In this document: in pieces, positions 29,640 through 37,912 of the stretch
How the letters are laid out: each line of letters starts with the position of its first letter
How positions within the stretch are numbered: the first letter of the stretch is position 1
Source: an uncultured Mollicutes bacterium
GTDB lineage: Bacteria > Bacillota_I > Bacilli_A > RFN20 > CAG-826
Length of the DNA: 64,000 nt
Direction of reading: 5' to 3'
Assembly (NCBI GenBank): GCA_945936135.1
Contig: CAMESG010000005.1
Coordinates: 1 to 64,000, forward strand
Made by a program: the position numbers and the translations under genes
The notes under the pieces: model-generated
Database searches by the model: none
The model's input: only the letters and a program-made list of their open reading frames with translations
What the model was told of the DNA's origin: nothing

Positions 29640-30995
29640 TTACTTGACGAATCGCTTTTTCAACTCGTCGAGCGATTGGCGGGCCATCGGATCTGTTTCC
29701 CTCATGTTTTCCACTTTCGAAATGCCACTCATCGCAGAGGTGTGGTCCTTGCCGAAGGCTTTCCCGATCTCGGAGTAGTTCATTCCGAGCAAGGTCTTGC
29801 ATAAATACATAGAGATGTGGCGAGCCAAGGCAATCTGCTGAACGCGGGTCTTGCCCATGATCTGGGTCGGCGTGAGACTATAGAAGTCTGCGACGACCGA
29901 AACGATTCGGGAAACGCTTGGCTTTGCGAGTTCTTGCTTGGCGCCTTGGATGTCGCCGAGCGCCTCTTTCGCGATGCTGAGCGTGACTTGGCTGCAAGGC
30001 CCGAAGGTGATGGTGTGGAAGAGCAAACGATTTAAGGCGCCTTCCAATTCGCGGACGTTATCCCCGAATCCGGCGGCGATATAGTCGAGTGCATCGTCAT
30101 CGAAAGCGCAATTCTTTAGATCCATGCTATGGATTTTCGTTAAAAGGATGTTGCGCGCGGTCTCAAAATCCGGCTTTTTGACCATAACCGGGAGGCCTTT
30201 GGCGAACCTCGTCTTCAAACGTTCGTCCAAGCCGTCGATAAGGCGCGGATCTTGGTCGCAGGTACACACGATCTGTTTATTCGAAGGAACAAGGATCTGG
30301 AAAATGTTGAAGAAGGTCTCCATCGTCTTTTCCTTTGAACGGAGGAATTGAATGTCGTCGAGGAGGAGGACATCAACCTCTTCGCGGAAATAGCTGGAGA
30401 AGGTTTGACTGCCTTGATGGCCGGTGACGAAGGTGACGAACTGTTCGACAAAATCGTTTGCGGAGATGTAGAGGACCTTCAATCCCGGGTGACTTTTCGC
30501 AATCGAGTTTCCAATTGCTTGAAGCAGATGAGTCTTTCCTAGGCCGGAGTCCCCATAGATCAAAAGAGGGTTGAAAACACCGCCGGGTTTGGAGGACACA
30601 TAAAGCGCGGCCTGCAAGGCCTCGCGATCGCTTTCGCCAGAGACAAAATTTTCGAAGGTGTAATGAGGGTCTAAATGCGCATCTTTGAACAAAACGGGTT
30701 TGTTTTGCGTCTTTATTAGATTTTCTGATGCGACGGAATCCATGCTTCCGGGAAGGGCGATTGCAATCTTGAAATTCGTTCCCGTTACATTGCGGATGAC
30801 GTTATCTATAAGCCCGGAAAGGTCCCCTTGAAAAAGGGAAGAACCCAATTGAGAATTGGCTTCTATCGTCATTGTGTCGCCTTGGACGCTTTTGATGCGA
30901 GTTCCCGAAAAGAACGTCTCGTAGAAGATGGGATCCATTTCTTTTTTGAACTGATTCTTGGCCGCTTTCCATATGCTATCTAACTCGTTTTCCAT
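29640..30995 (-). CDS. dnaA: Chromosomal replication initiator DnaA
   Basis: 451 residues from the ATG at 30995 (MENELDSIWK); GAGGG lies upstream and the 15 extra residues of the longer frame are not DnaA-like. Domain I spans about 1-85. The AAA+ domain III opens with YTFENFVSGESDREAL and has Walker A YGDSGLGKTHLLQAIG, Walker B VLLLDDIQFL and sensor motifs. The DNA-binding domain IV has the signature GKDHTSAMSGISKVE. Domain II is short. It binds the boxes on both sides of its own gene, which probably also regulate its promoter. Confidence 0.98.
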   Translation of the reverse strand: MENELDSIWKAAKNQFKKEMDPIFYETFFSGTRIKSVQGDTMTIEANSQLGSSLFQGDLSGLIDNVIRNVTGTNFKIAIALPGSMDSVASENLIKTQNKPVLFKDAHLDPHYTFENFVSGESDREALQAALYVSSKPGGVFNPLLIYGDSGLGKTHLLQAIGNSIAKSHPGLKVLYISANDFVEQFVTFVTGHQGSQTFSSYFREEVDVLLLDDIQFLRSKEKTMETFFNIFQILVPSNKQIVCTCDQDPRLIDGLDERLKTRFAKGLPVMVKKPDFETARNILLTKIHSMDLKNCAFDDDALDYIAAGFGDNVRELEGALNRLLFHTITFGPCSQVTLSIAKEALGDIQGAKQELAKPSVSRIVSVVADFYSLTPTQIMGKTRVQQIALARHISMYLCKTLLGMNYSEIGKAFGKDHTSAMSGISKVENMRETDPMARQSLDELKKRFVK

Positions 30996-31032
30996 GGGTT
31001 TCCCTCGTCTTCTTCCGGGTAGATTATAGGAG

Positions 31033-31195
31033 TTTTCCACAGATAAAAAAGGACGAATTTGAGAAAAATTGAGTTTTCCACACCAAAAAACATTCGATGG
31101 AATCTAGATTTAGGTCAAAATATACGCACTTATCCCCAAATGGAAAACGGGGAAAACATGTGGAAAACTTTTTTGAAACGTTTGCCTGTGGAAAA
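31033..31195. other. oriC DnaA-box cluster upstream of dnaA
   Basis: Five DnaA-box-like 9-mers lie in 163 bases: TTTTCCACA at 31033-31041 and 31074-31082 and TTATCCCCA at 31130-31138 on the plus strand, and TTTTCCACA on the minus strand at 31159-31167 and 31187-31195. The three forward and two reverse boxes face each other. The location between divergent dnaA and rpmH is the usual origin position. Confidence 0.85.
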
Positions 31196-31364
31196 CTCTG
31201 ATTTTGTAAGCGCTTACTCACGGGCGAATCTTCGGGGGATAATCCGCTTGGCTTCTTGTGTGTTCTGCTTTTCTGCTTGATGAGGGGAGAAAAGTTTTCC
31301 CAACCTTGGGTAAAACCGGAAACTTTCGCGCGCTTTAACCTGCTTGCACCTGCGCGAAAAGGTG

Positions 31365-31393
31365 TTGCCCTTGGTGCCTGCCCTTTCTATAAT
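31365..31393 (+). promoter_or_regulatory. rpmH promoter
   Basis: TTGCCC and a perfect TATAAT separated by 17 bases, 34 bases before the rpmH start codon. Confidence 0.75.
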
Positions 31394-31427
31394 TGCTCTT
31401 GCTTTAGCAAAAAAGGAGATTTTACGT

Positions 31428-31568
31428 ATGGCTAGCAAAAGAACTTATCAACCTTCCAAAGTGAAGCATGCCCACCGCGCCGGCTTCCGCGCGAGAATGG
31501 CTACCCACGGCGGTCGCAATGTCCTTGCCCGTCGTCGCGCCAAAGGCCGCAAGCGCCTCGCTGCCTAA
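31428..31568 (+). CDS. rpmH: 50S ribosomal protein L34
   Basis: 46 residues, [20 protein letters not shown] then [20 protein letters not shown], the classic basic L34 sequence. AAAGGAG at 31411-31417 fixes the start at 31428; the frame is open further upstream but that part overlaps the promoter. First gene of the rightward rpmH-rnpA-yidC-jag unit. Confidence 0.97.
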   Translation: MASKRTYQPSKVKHAHRAGFRARMATHGGRNVLARRRAKGRKRLAA

Positions 31569-31584
31569 TTCCGAGGGTCTTGCC

Positions 31585-31920
31585 GTGAAGAAAGAGAACA
31601 CGGTCAAGTCCCACGCGGAATTTGATCGCATCATTCGTAACGGCGTCAAAGTTAAGTCGACGCGCTTTTCCCTGTTTGGCATACGTTCCGATGCTGATTG
31701 TGCTCGGGTTGGAATCGCGGTAGGGAAGAGCAACGGCAAAGCGGTCACCCGCGTTCGCATCAAGCGCCAAGTTCGCGCTATGGTTGCCTCCGCGATGGAT
31801 TGGTCGCTCCCCGTAGACCTCATCATCGTGGTTCGCCCTTGTTATTCCACGGACGAATTCACGGAAAGCGAGCAAGAGCTGCACACCTTGCTCGGACAAA
31901 TAAAGGAATTACTGCATTGA
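31585..31920 (+). CDS. rnpA: Ribonuclease P protein component
   Basis: 111 residues from a GTG start (VKKENTVKSHAEFDRII), with GAGG 10 bases upstream and 16 bases after rpmH. It is the basic subunit that helps the RNase P RNA mature tRNA 5' ends. VGIAVGKSNGKAVTRVRIKRQVR covers the family RNR motif, but Asn in the usual RNR core is Val here (RVR). The gene ends in TGA that overlaps the TTG start of yidC. Confidence 0.93.
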   Translation: MKKENTVKSHAEFDRIIRNGVKVKSTRFSLFGIRSDADCARVGIAVGKSNGKAVTRVRIKRQVRAMVASAMDWSLPVDLIIVVRPCYSTDEFTESEQELHTLLGQIKELLH

Positions 31921-33785
31921 AAAAGAACACGCGCAAAAAACTTTTGACCGGCTCATTGCTTCTTGTCGGCGGGCTTTTCCTTGCGAGCTGCACCGCGAAC
32001 TTCTGCTCCTCTACGGACCAGGCCGCCATGGCCTATCCCTACGATCAGGGCGTCACGGTGTACGTGAGCAAGGCCGAGTTTGAAGCCCTCAAGACGCAAG
32101 AGAGCACCAAAGGCATCATTGAGCAAGAACTCAAGTGGTCAGAAGAGGCGAAGGCTTATGGCCTTCCCGCCATCGCCGGACCTGCTTTCGGCGACAAAAA
32201 CGACGATGTCTACAAATACATTCCCTTCTCGCCGAAGATGAAATCCACCACCGACGGGGAAGGAAACGTGGAGGAGAGCCTTGACCTTACGAAGGATGGT
32301 TCCCTCAAAGTTGAAGATTACACGGCGAAAAAGTACGTTTCTTCTGTTCTTTCGAGCGTTATCTCGCAAGCAAAGAGCAACGGCTACATGACGCCGAGCA
32401 TCTACTATTTCGGTTTGCTTGACGATTATGCTTTAAAAGCATCGATCATCGAAACCGACACCACCGGAGTTTACGGGGATGGCAAGTATACCTCCGTTTC
32501 GGATTGGGATGCTTACATCGCCGATCCGAGCGGTTCCGCCTTCGTCGGTGCTTTGAAAGCTACCGCCGAATCAAGCGAAGGAACTTCCTGGGTCGTCAAC
32601 CCCTACACGGTTTCCGACACCAACGGCGAAGATGGAGAATCGGTCGAATATTCGGTTCTTCGTCAAAACGGACGCCTCAAATTCTCTGGCGTCGCGCACG
32701 TTGACGACAACGGTGGGAGCAACCGCGAGATGTGGGAATTCTTCTCGATGTGGAACGAGGATCTTTCCGAGAACTACGTCGGCAAGGTCGTGGACGGCAA
32801 AACGTTCTCGATGTTGGATCGTTACGCGATGCCTTCTTCGGACTTTGAATCCCTTTACCGCAACGGGATCAACAACCAGGTGTACAACCTTCGTTCTTGC
32901 ATTGCGACCCGCCTTGGTGAATACGGCCACTACGGTCCGAACGCCGATTGGCGCGTGCCGATGGAAGAGAAGACCTGGGGCTATGCTTGGAGCAAAGGTT
33001 TCCTTGAAGGCTTGCTCGTTTACCCCGTTTCTTGGTTGACTGACACCTTCGCGATTGGCATGGATCCCTTACTTAGCGGCGTTGGACAGATCTGGGCGAT
33101 CATCTTTGTCACCCTCATCGTCCGTTGCTTGATGCTGCTTGTGAGCCTCCGTTCCACGATCGACCAGCAAAAGATGCAGGCGATCCAGCCGGAACTTGCG
33201 AAGATTCAGGCGAAATACCCGAATTCGAACGAGAATCAAGCGGAACGCCAACGTCTTGGCCAGGAACAGATGGCCCTGTACAAACGGTACGGCATTCGTC
33301 CTTTCCGTCAGATCCTTGTGATGATCGTTCAATTCCCTGTCTTCATCTGCGTTTGGTCCGGCCTCCAAGGCTCAGCGGCGCTTGCGACAGGCGAATTCCT
33401 CAACATGTCACTCTCTGACCCCATTAACCAGATCCTCTTCAACGTGAGCGGAACGTGGTACCTCAATACCCATGGCTGGTGGACGGCCTTGGTCTTGTTC
33501 ATCCTCATGTCCGGTATCCAGATTCTTGCGATGCTCACGCCTCGCATCTTTCAGAAGATCCAGACGAAGAACATGCCGAAAACCGTCGTGAACAAAGCGG
33601 CGAACCAACAGAACAAATCGATGAAGATCATGACTGTTGTCATGACCATCTTCACCATCATCATGGGCTTTATGTTGCCCTCCGCGATGGGTGTCTATTG
33701 GTTGATCGGCGGTTTGATCCAAGTGGCGCAAACCGTCATTACGCAGCTTGTTTTGATGAAAAAGAAACGCAAAGGAAATAAGTGA
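31917..33785 (+). CDS. yidC: YidC/Oxa1-family membrane insertase, lipoprotein type with large extracytoplasmic domain
   Basis: 622 residues from a TTG start overlapping the rnpA stop; AAAGGA lies upstream. A lipoprotein signal (KKLLTGSLLLVGGLFLASC, Cys25) is followed by an outside domain of about 330 residues with no family I recognise. The conserved YidC core starts near residue 355: VRCLMLLVSLRSTIDQQKMQ with the hydrophilic-groove Arg, the PELAKIQAKYP coiled region, FRQILVMIVQFPVFICVW, and two C-terminal membrane pairs ending LMKKKRKGNK. It inserts membrane proteins with or without SecYEG. Firmicutes YidC proteins are usually about 260 residues, so the large domain is unusual. Confidence 0.9.
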   Translation: MKKNTRKKLLTGSLLLVGGLFLASCTANFCSSTDQAAMAYPYDQGVTVYVSKAEFEALKTQESTKGIIEQELKWSEEAKAYGLPAIAGPAFGDKNDDVYKYIPFSPKMKSTTDGEGNVEESLDLTKDGSLKVEDYTAKKYVSSVLSSVISQAKSNGYMTPSIYYFGLLDDYALKASIIETDTTGVYGDGKYTSVSDWDAYIADPSGSAFVGALKATAESSEGTSWVVNPYTVSDTNGEDGESVEYSVLRQNGRLKFSGVAHVDDNGGSNREMWEFFSMWNEDLSENYVGKVVDGKTFSMLDRYAMPSSDFESLYRNGINNQVYNLRSCIATRLGEYGHYGPNADWRVPMEEKTWGYAWSKGFLEGLLVYPVSWLTDTFAIGMDPLLSGVGQIWAIIFVTLIVRCLMLLVSLRSTIDQQKMQAIQPELAKIQAKYPNSNENQAERQRLGQEQMALYKRYGIRPFRQILVMIVQFPVFICVWSGLQGSAALATGEFLNMSLSDPINQILFNVSGTWYLNTHGWWTALVLFILMSGIQILAMLTPRIFQKIQTKNMPKTVVNKAANQQNKSMKIMTVVMTIFTIIMGFMLPSAMGVYWLIGGLIQVAQTVITQLVLMKKKRKGNK

Positions 33786-33787
33786 TC

Positions 33788-34387
33788 ATGAAAGAATATA
33801 GTGCAAAGACCGTCGAAGAAGCCGTCGCGCAAGCGGCCGCCGAACTCGGCGTTGAAGAAAGGCACCTCGTTTTCGAGGTCAAGGAAGAGAAGAAGTCGCT
33901 CTTCCGCAAAGCCGCGACGATTATTGTCTACGAAGAAGGGGATGCCGCCGCTTATGCGGAATCCTACCTCCATGACGCCATCGCTGCCCTTGGTATCGAG
34001 ATCCAAACCTCTTCCGTGATCGAAGACTCGATCATCAAGGTTACGATCGATTCCGAACGTAATCCCGTTTTGATCGGTCGTGGCGGAAAAACGTTGCAAG
34101 CCCTCAATGAATTGACGAAACTTGCCGTTGGAAACAAGTTCAAACGCCGCTACCGCATCTTGCTTGATGTCGGTGGCTACAAAGAGGAGAAATACGAGAA
34201 GGTCGTGTCCATTGCAAAACGCGAAGCTTCCCGTGTTCTCCGCTCGAAGATCGGTGTCCAGCTTGATCCGATGACGCCGGACGAGAGAAGGATGGTCCAT
34301 AACGCCCTTTCGGGAATGGAACACATCAAGACCGAATCCGTCGGCGAAGGCTCGGAACGCGCCGTCACGATCAATTACATCGACTAA
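33788..34387 (+). CDS. jag: RNA-binding protein Jag/KhpB
   Basis: 199 residues from ATG 33788 (MKEYSAKTVEEAVAQ, aligning with the usual Jag start); a GTG two codons earlier overlaps the yidC stop and is an alternative. The Jag_N domain (about 1-50) is followed by a KH domain with LIGRGGKTLQALN and an R3H domain (RRMVHNALSGM, then SVGEGSERAV). KhpB binds RNA and influences cell division in relatives. Last gene before a strong terminator. Confidence 0.93.
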   Translation: MKEYSAKTVEEAVAQAAAELGVEERHLVFEVKEEKKSLFRKAATIIVYEEGDAAAYAESYLHDAIAALGIEIQTSSVIEDSIIKVTIDSERNPVLIGRGGKTLQALNELTKLAVGNKFKRRYRILLDVGGYKEEKYEKVVSIAKREASRVLRSKIGVQLDPMTPDERRMVHNALSGMEHIKTESVGEGSERAVTINYID

Positions 34388-34396
34388 ACCAATGAG

Positions 34397-34422
34397 AGGA
34401 ACCCTTCTGGGTTCCTTTTTTA
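34397..34422 (+). terminator. Terminator of rpmH-rnpA-yidC-jag
   Basis: AGGAACCC TTCT GGGTTCCT followed by TTTTTT, 10 bases after the jag stop codon. Confidence 0.92.
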
Positions 34423-34445
34423 TCGATTCCGAGAGGCAAAATCGA

Positions 34446-34451
34446 TATAAT
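34446..34451 (+). promoter_or_regulatory. -10 box directly before mnmE
   Basis: Perfect TATAAT ending 9 bases before the mnmE ATG. Transcription would start within about 3 bases of the start codon, giving a nearly leaderless mRNA. No good -35 is seen. Confidence 0.5.
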
Positions 34452-34460
34452 GGAGCCATC

Positions 34461-35792
34461 ATGTTGCATGAACCGATCATTGCCTTGGCCACCCCTCCCT
34501 TCAAAGGAGCGCTGGCCTTAATTCGCCTCTCGGGCGAAGGTGTTTTCGAAATCACGGAACGCTTCTTTTCGAAACCGATTCAAAGCTTGACGAAGCAGAC
34601 GCTTGTTTACGGCGACTTTTCAAAAGAGGGGCACCTCATCGATCAGGTCGTTTTGCTTCTTTACCCCAGGCCTCATTCGATGACGGGGGAAGACGTCGTG
34701 GAGATTTCTTGCCATGGATCGATGGTAATCGTGAACGAGATCATTGAAGCCTATCTTTCTTGTGGCGTCCGTTATGCGACAAGGGGCGAATTCACTTCCC
34801 GGGCCTTCTATGCCGGGAAGATGGATTTGGTGGAAGCGGAAGCGGTCAATGACGTGATCAACGCGACGACAAGAGAAGCGAAGAACATTGCCTTGCTTTC
34901 GCTTTCTGGGAAGACGGGAAAACTTGTTGCGCCCTTAAAGGAAGAAATCGCTTCGTTGCTCGCCTTGATTGAAGTCGGCATCGATTTCCCAGAATACGAC
35001 GAAGAAGAAAAAGCCGACAGCGAGAAACTACATCAAGGTGTCGGATCGCTTCGAAAGAAACTATCGATTCTTATCGCGCGCGGAGAAGAAGGAAAGGTCT
35101 ATCGCAACGGCGTAAAAGTCGCGATCATCGGAAAACCGAACGTTGGGAAATCCTCGTTGTTAAACGCCTTGCTGGAACAAGACAAAGCGATTGTTTCTTC
35201 GGTCCCCGGGACGACCCGCGATGTCGTTGAAGGCGACCTTTCGATCAAGGGCGTGCCGATTCATCTTCTTGATACCGCGGGCATTCGCGACGCGGAAGAC
35301 GCGATTGAGCGCCTTGGCGTTGAAAGAAGCAAGAAGTCGATCGAAGAAAGTGATCTCGTTTTGTTTGTCACCGAAGCGGGGAAAGAACTAGACGAAGAAG
35401 AAAAAGGACTCCTCGAATTGATCGGAGACAAAGACTGCATCTATGTCGAGAATAAAGCCGATCTTCAAAAAGGGAACAAAGAAGGCGCGATTTTGCTCTC
35501 CGCGATTCAAGGGAACGTCGATTCCTTGAAAGAGGCGATCTTTGATAAACTCGGGCTTTCGGAGAACGCCTATGAGATTCCTTCGCTTTCCAACGCCAGA
35601 GAGCTTGCGTTATTAAGGAAGATCGATAACGACTTGAAGGAAGTGGAAGAAAACATCGGGCAAGGGTTGCCTTTGGATTTGCTTTCCGCGAGCTTGCTTT
35701 CCGCCTATAACGAAGCGCGCCAATTGCTCGGAGAAGACGCGACGCAAGATTTGACGGACGAAATTTTCTCCAGGTTTTGCGTAGGAAAATAA
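34461..35792 (+). CDS. mnmE: tRNA modification GTPase MnmE
   Basis: 443 residues from ATG 34461 (MLHEPIIALATPPFKGALAL). The N-terminal tetrahydrofolate-binding domain carries ECHGS-like EISCHGSMV. The G domain has GKPNVGKSSLLN (G1), TTRD (G2) and DTAGIRD (G3); the C-terminal end FCVGK is the invariant CxGK active-site motif. With MnmG it makes the 5-carboxymethylaminomethyl group on wobble U34. tatD follows after 4 bases, opening an operon through glmU. Confidence 0.96.
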   Translation: MLHEPIIALATPPFKGALALIRLSGEGVFEITERFFSKPIQSLTKQTLVYGDFSKEGHLIDQVVLLLYPRPHSMTGEDVVEISCHGSMVIVNEIIEAYLSCGVRYATRGEFTSRAFYAGKMDLVEAEAVNDVINATTREAKNIALLSLSGKTGKLVAPLKEEIASLLALIEVGIDFPEYDEEEKADSEKLHQGVGSLRKKLSILIARGEEGKVYRNGVKVAIIGKPNVGKSSLLNALLEQDKAIVSSVPGTTRDVVEGDLSIKGVPIHLLDTAGIRDAEDAIERLGVERSKKSIEESDLVLFVTEAGKELDEEEKGLLELIGDKDCIYVENKADLQKGNKEGAILLSAIQGNVDSLKEAIFDKLGLSENAYEIPSLSNARELALLRKIDNDLKEVEENIGQGLPLDLLSASLLSAYNEARQLLGEDATQDLTDEIFSRFCVGK

Positions 35793-35796
35793 AAAA

Positions 35797-36579
35797 ATGT
35801 ACTGCGATTCTCACTTGCATTTAAACGACGAAGCCTTCGCTGAAACGCTAGAACAAACGATTCTAGAAGCAAAGAAGGAAGGCGTTTCGTTGTTCCTTTG
35901 CGCTGGGTATGATCTCGCTTCTTCAAAAAGGGCCGTGGAGATCGCTTCGCGATACCCTGAGGTCTATGCCTTGGTTGGCTTTCACCCCGAGAATTTGGAA
36001 GGTGTAAGCGAAGGTGCCTTGAAGGAAATCGAGGAACTTTCGAAGTCTCCAAAAGTTTTGGGCATTGGGGAAATCGGGCTTGATTACCACTGGTACAAAG
36101 ACCCAAAGGATCACGAGAACCAAAAGAAGTGGTTCGTCAAACAAATCGATCTCGCGAACCGATTGAATCTTCCGATTTGCATTCACGCGCGTGAAGCGTA
36201 TGGTGATTTGCTTCCTTTGCTTAAGGAACATCCCGTTCATCGTTCCGGGGTCCTTCATTGCTATTCGGGATCCGTCGAGATGATGAAGGAATTCGCGAAA
36301 CTTGGGTTCTATTTCGGTTTTGACGGTCCGATTACCTATAAGAATGCGGTCACCCCGAAAGAATGCGTGAAGGCTTGTCCAATCGACCGAATTCTCGCGG
36401 AAACGGATTCGCCGTATTTGCCCCCGGTTCCGCATCGCGGGAAACAGAATAAACCCGCTTTCATTCCAATAATTGTTCGCCAAATGGCATCCCTTCGCGA
36501 AATCGATGAAAATTCTATGAAGGAGGCGTTGGAACAAAACTTTATGCGTTTGTTCCACGTGAAACATGGACAAGATTAA
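35797..36579 (+). CDS. tatD: TatD-family metal-dependent DNase
   Basis: 260 residues. MYCDSHLHLN provides the first metal-binding His pair, followed by GIGEIGLDYHW, LPICIHAREAYGDLL, LHCYSGSVE and LAETDSPYLPPVPHRGK, all TatD landmarks. The family has 3'-5' exonuclease and AP-endonuclease activity. The start has no clear Shine-Dalgarno and lies 4 bases after mnmE, suggesting coupled translation. A parS site lies in its last codons, and its end overlaps rnmV by 14 bases. Confidence 0.93.
   Translation: MYCDSHLHLNDEAFAETLEQTILEAKKEGVSLFLCAGYDLASSKRAVEIASRYPEVYALVGFHPENLEGVSEGALKEIEELSKSPKVLGIGEIGLDYHWYKDPKDHENQKKWFVKQIDLANRLNLPICIHAREAYGDLLPLLKEHPVHRSGVLHCYSGSVEMMKEFAKLGFYFGFDGPITYKNAVTPKECVKACPIDRILAETDSPYLPPVPHRGKQNKPAFIPIIVRQMASLREIDENSMKEALEQNFMRLFHVKHGQD
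36551..36566. promoter_or_regulatory. parS centromere site 1
   Basis: TGTTCCACGTGAAACA matches the Gram-positive parS consensus TGTTNCACGTGAAACA at every position. It lies in the last codons of tatD and its final A is the first base of the rnmV start codon. ParB (Spo0J) is expected to bind here to organise the origin. Confidence 0.9.
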
Positions 36580-37111
36580 GTATCCCGCGGTTATCGTCGT
36601 AGAAGGCACCTCGGATGTTGCTTTTTTAGGCTCTTTCCTTGAATCAGAGTTCGTAACGACAAACGGGTCGGATGTTCCACGTGAAACAATTGAGTATCTA
36701 AAGAAGATCAAGGAAAAGAAGGATATCGTTGTTTTGACGGATCCAGATTATCCAGGGAAAAGGATCCGTGCGATCTTGGACGAACAGATCCCGGGGCTCC
36801 TTCACGCCTTCGTGCGGAAAGAGAAATCCATCAAGCACCATAAGGTTGGTGTCGCGGAATCAACGCGTGGCGAAGTTTTGATGGCGCTCTCGCACATCGT
36901 TCCTCAAGAAAGCGAAACCCCGGGGACACTCACGATGTCCGATCTCCAAGATTTAGGATTAATGGGCGGCGATCTAGCGAGCCTAAAACGAAAAAAGCTT
37001 CAAGAAAGCCTTTGTTTGGGCTTTGGCAACGCGAAAACCTTGTTGAGGCGTCTTAACGCCTTGGCGATAACGAAAGAAGAAATCGAAGAGGTCTTAACCG
37101 ATGGTGAGTGA
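36566..37111 (+). CDS. rnmV: Ribonuclease M5
   Basis: 181 residues with a TOPRIM domain: AVIVVEGTSDVAFL (catalytic Glu) and VVLTDPDYPGKRIR (DPD acidic pair), followed by RKEKSIKHHKVGVAESTRGE, typical of RNase M5, which matures 5S rRNA in Firmicutes. It overlaps tatD by 14 bases and rsmA by 11, the usual tatD-rnmV-rsmA order. A second parS site lies inside it. Confidence 0.94.
   Translation: MDKIKYPAVIVVEGTSDVAFLGSFLESEFVTTNGSDVPRETIEYLKKIKEKKDIVVLTDPDYPGKRIRAILDEQIPGLLHAFVRKEKSIKHHKVGVAESTRGEVLMALSHIVPQESETPGTLTMSDLQDLGLMGGDLASLKRKKLQESLCLGFGNAKTLLRRLNALAITKEEIEEVLTDGE
36673..36688. promoter_or_regulatory. parS centromere site 2
   Basis: A second exact copy of TGTTCCACGTGAAACA, 122 bases after the first and inside the rnmV coding sequence (encoding part of DVPRETI). 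The pair lies about 5.5 kb from the DnaA-box cluster. Confidence 0.9.
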
Positions 37112-37907
37112 AACGAAATTCTATGAAAACGTGGCTTCCTTGAAATTCTTGGCGAAGAAAGAAGTGGGGCAGAACTTTCTCGTGGACGCAAGCGTGTGCA
37201 AACGGATTGCAGAGGCCTTAGATCTCCAAGAAGGTGAAAAGGTCCTAGAAATCGGCTGCGGCGCCGGGAGCTTGACTTACGCTTTGGCGAACTATCCAAA
37301 TGATCTCGACGCCATCGACATCGATGAAGGCATGCTTTTGAAAGCCACCGAAGACTTCAAAGAGGTTTCGAACGTTCGCGTTCAATACGGGAATGGCGCG
37401 AAATGGGATTATGGCCCTTACGATAAAATCGTCGGCAATTTGCCGTATTACATTACTTCTTTGTTGGTGGAGCAATGTTTCCTTGGACAAAAGCAAGCCA
37501 AACGGATGGTCTTCATGGTTCAAAAGGAGGCCGCAACCCGATTGCTATCTACAACGGGCAGCAAGGATTATGGCCCTTTGTCCGTTTTGTTGAGATTATC
37601 GGGAGAGCCGAAGCGTCTTTTTGGCGTTTCAAGGAACGCCTTTGTCCCCGTTCCACACGTTGATTCTTCCGTCTTTGCCATTGAAATGAAGCTGAAAGAT
37701 ACGAAAGAAGCGATCGTGGGAACCTATGAGATGGCGTTAAAACTCTTCTTGAATCGCCGAAAGACCTTGTTAAATAACTTGAAAGGCCTAACTCCGAAAG
37801 CGGAAGAGATCCTCGCTTCGGTTGGTTTGAAAGAAACCCTTCGCCCGGAGAACGTCACGCCGGAGCAATATCTCCTTCTTTGGAAAGCTTGGAAAGAGGT
37901 AAAATAA
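37101..37907 (+). CDS. rsmA: 16S rRNA (adenine1518-N6/adenine1519-N6)-dimethyltransferase
   Basis: 268-residue SAM-dependent methyltransferase (KsgA). EVGQNFLVDASVCKRI, the SAM loop LEIGCGAGSLTYAL, and catalytic NLPYYITS (NLPY) followed by FVPVPHVDSSV identify it. It dimethylates two adenines near the 3' end of 16S rRNA. It overlaps rnmV and is 5 bases upstream of ispE. Confidence 0.96.
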   Translation: MVSETKFYENVASLKFLAKKEVGQNFLVDASVCKRIAEALDLQEGEKVLEIGCGAGSLTYALANYPNDLDAIDIDEGMLLKATEDFKEVSNVRVQYGNGAKWDYGPYDKIVGNLPYYITSLLVEQCFLGQKQAKRMVFMVQKEAATRLLSTTGSKDYGPLSVLLRLSGEPKRLFGVSRNAFVPVPHVDSSVFAIEMKLKDTKEAIVGTYEMALKLFLNRRKTLLNNLKGLTPKAEEILASVGLKETLRPENVTPEQYLLLWKAWKEVK

Positions 37908-37912
37908 AACGC

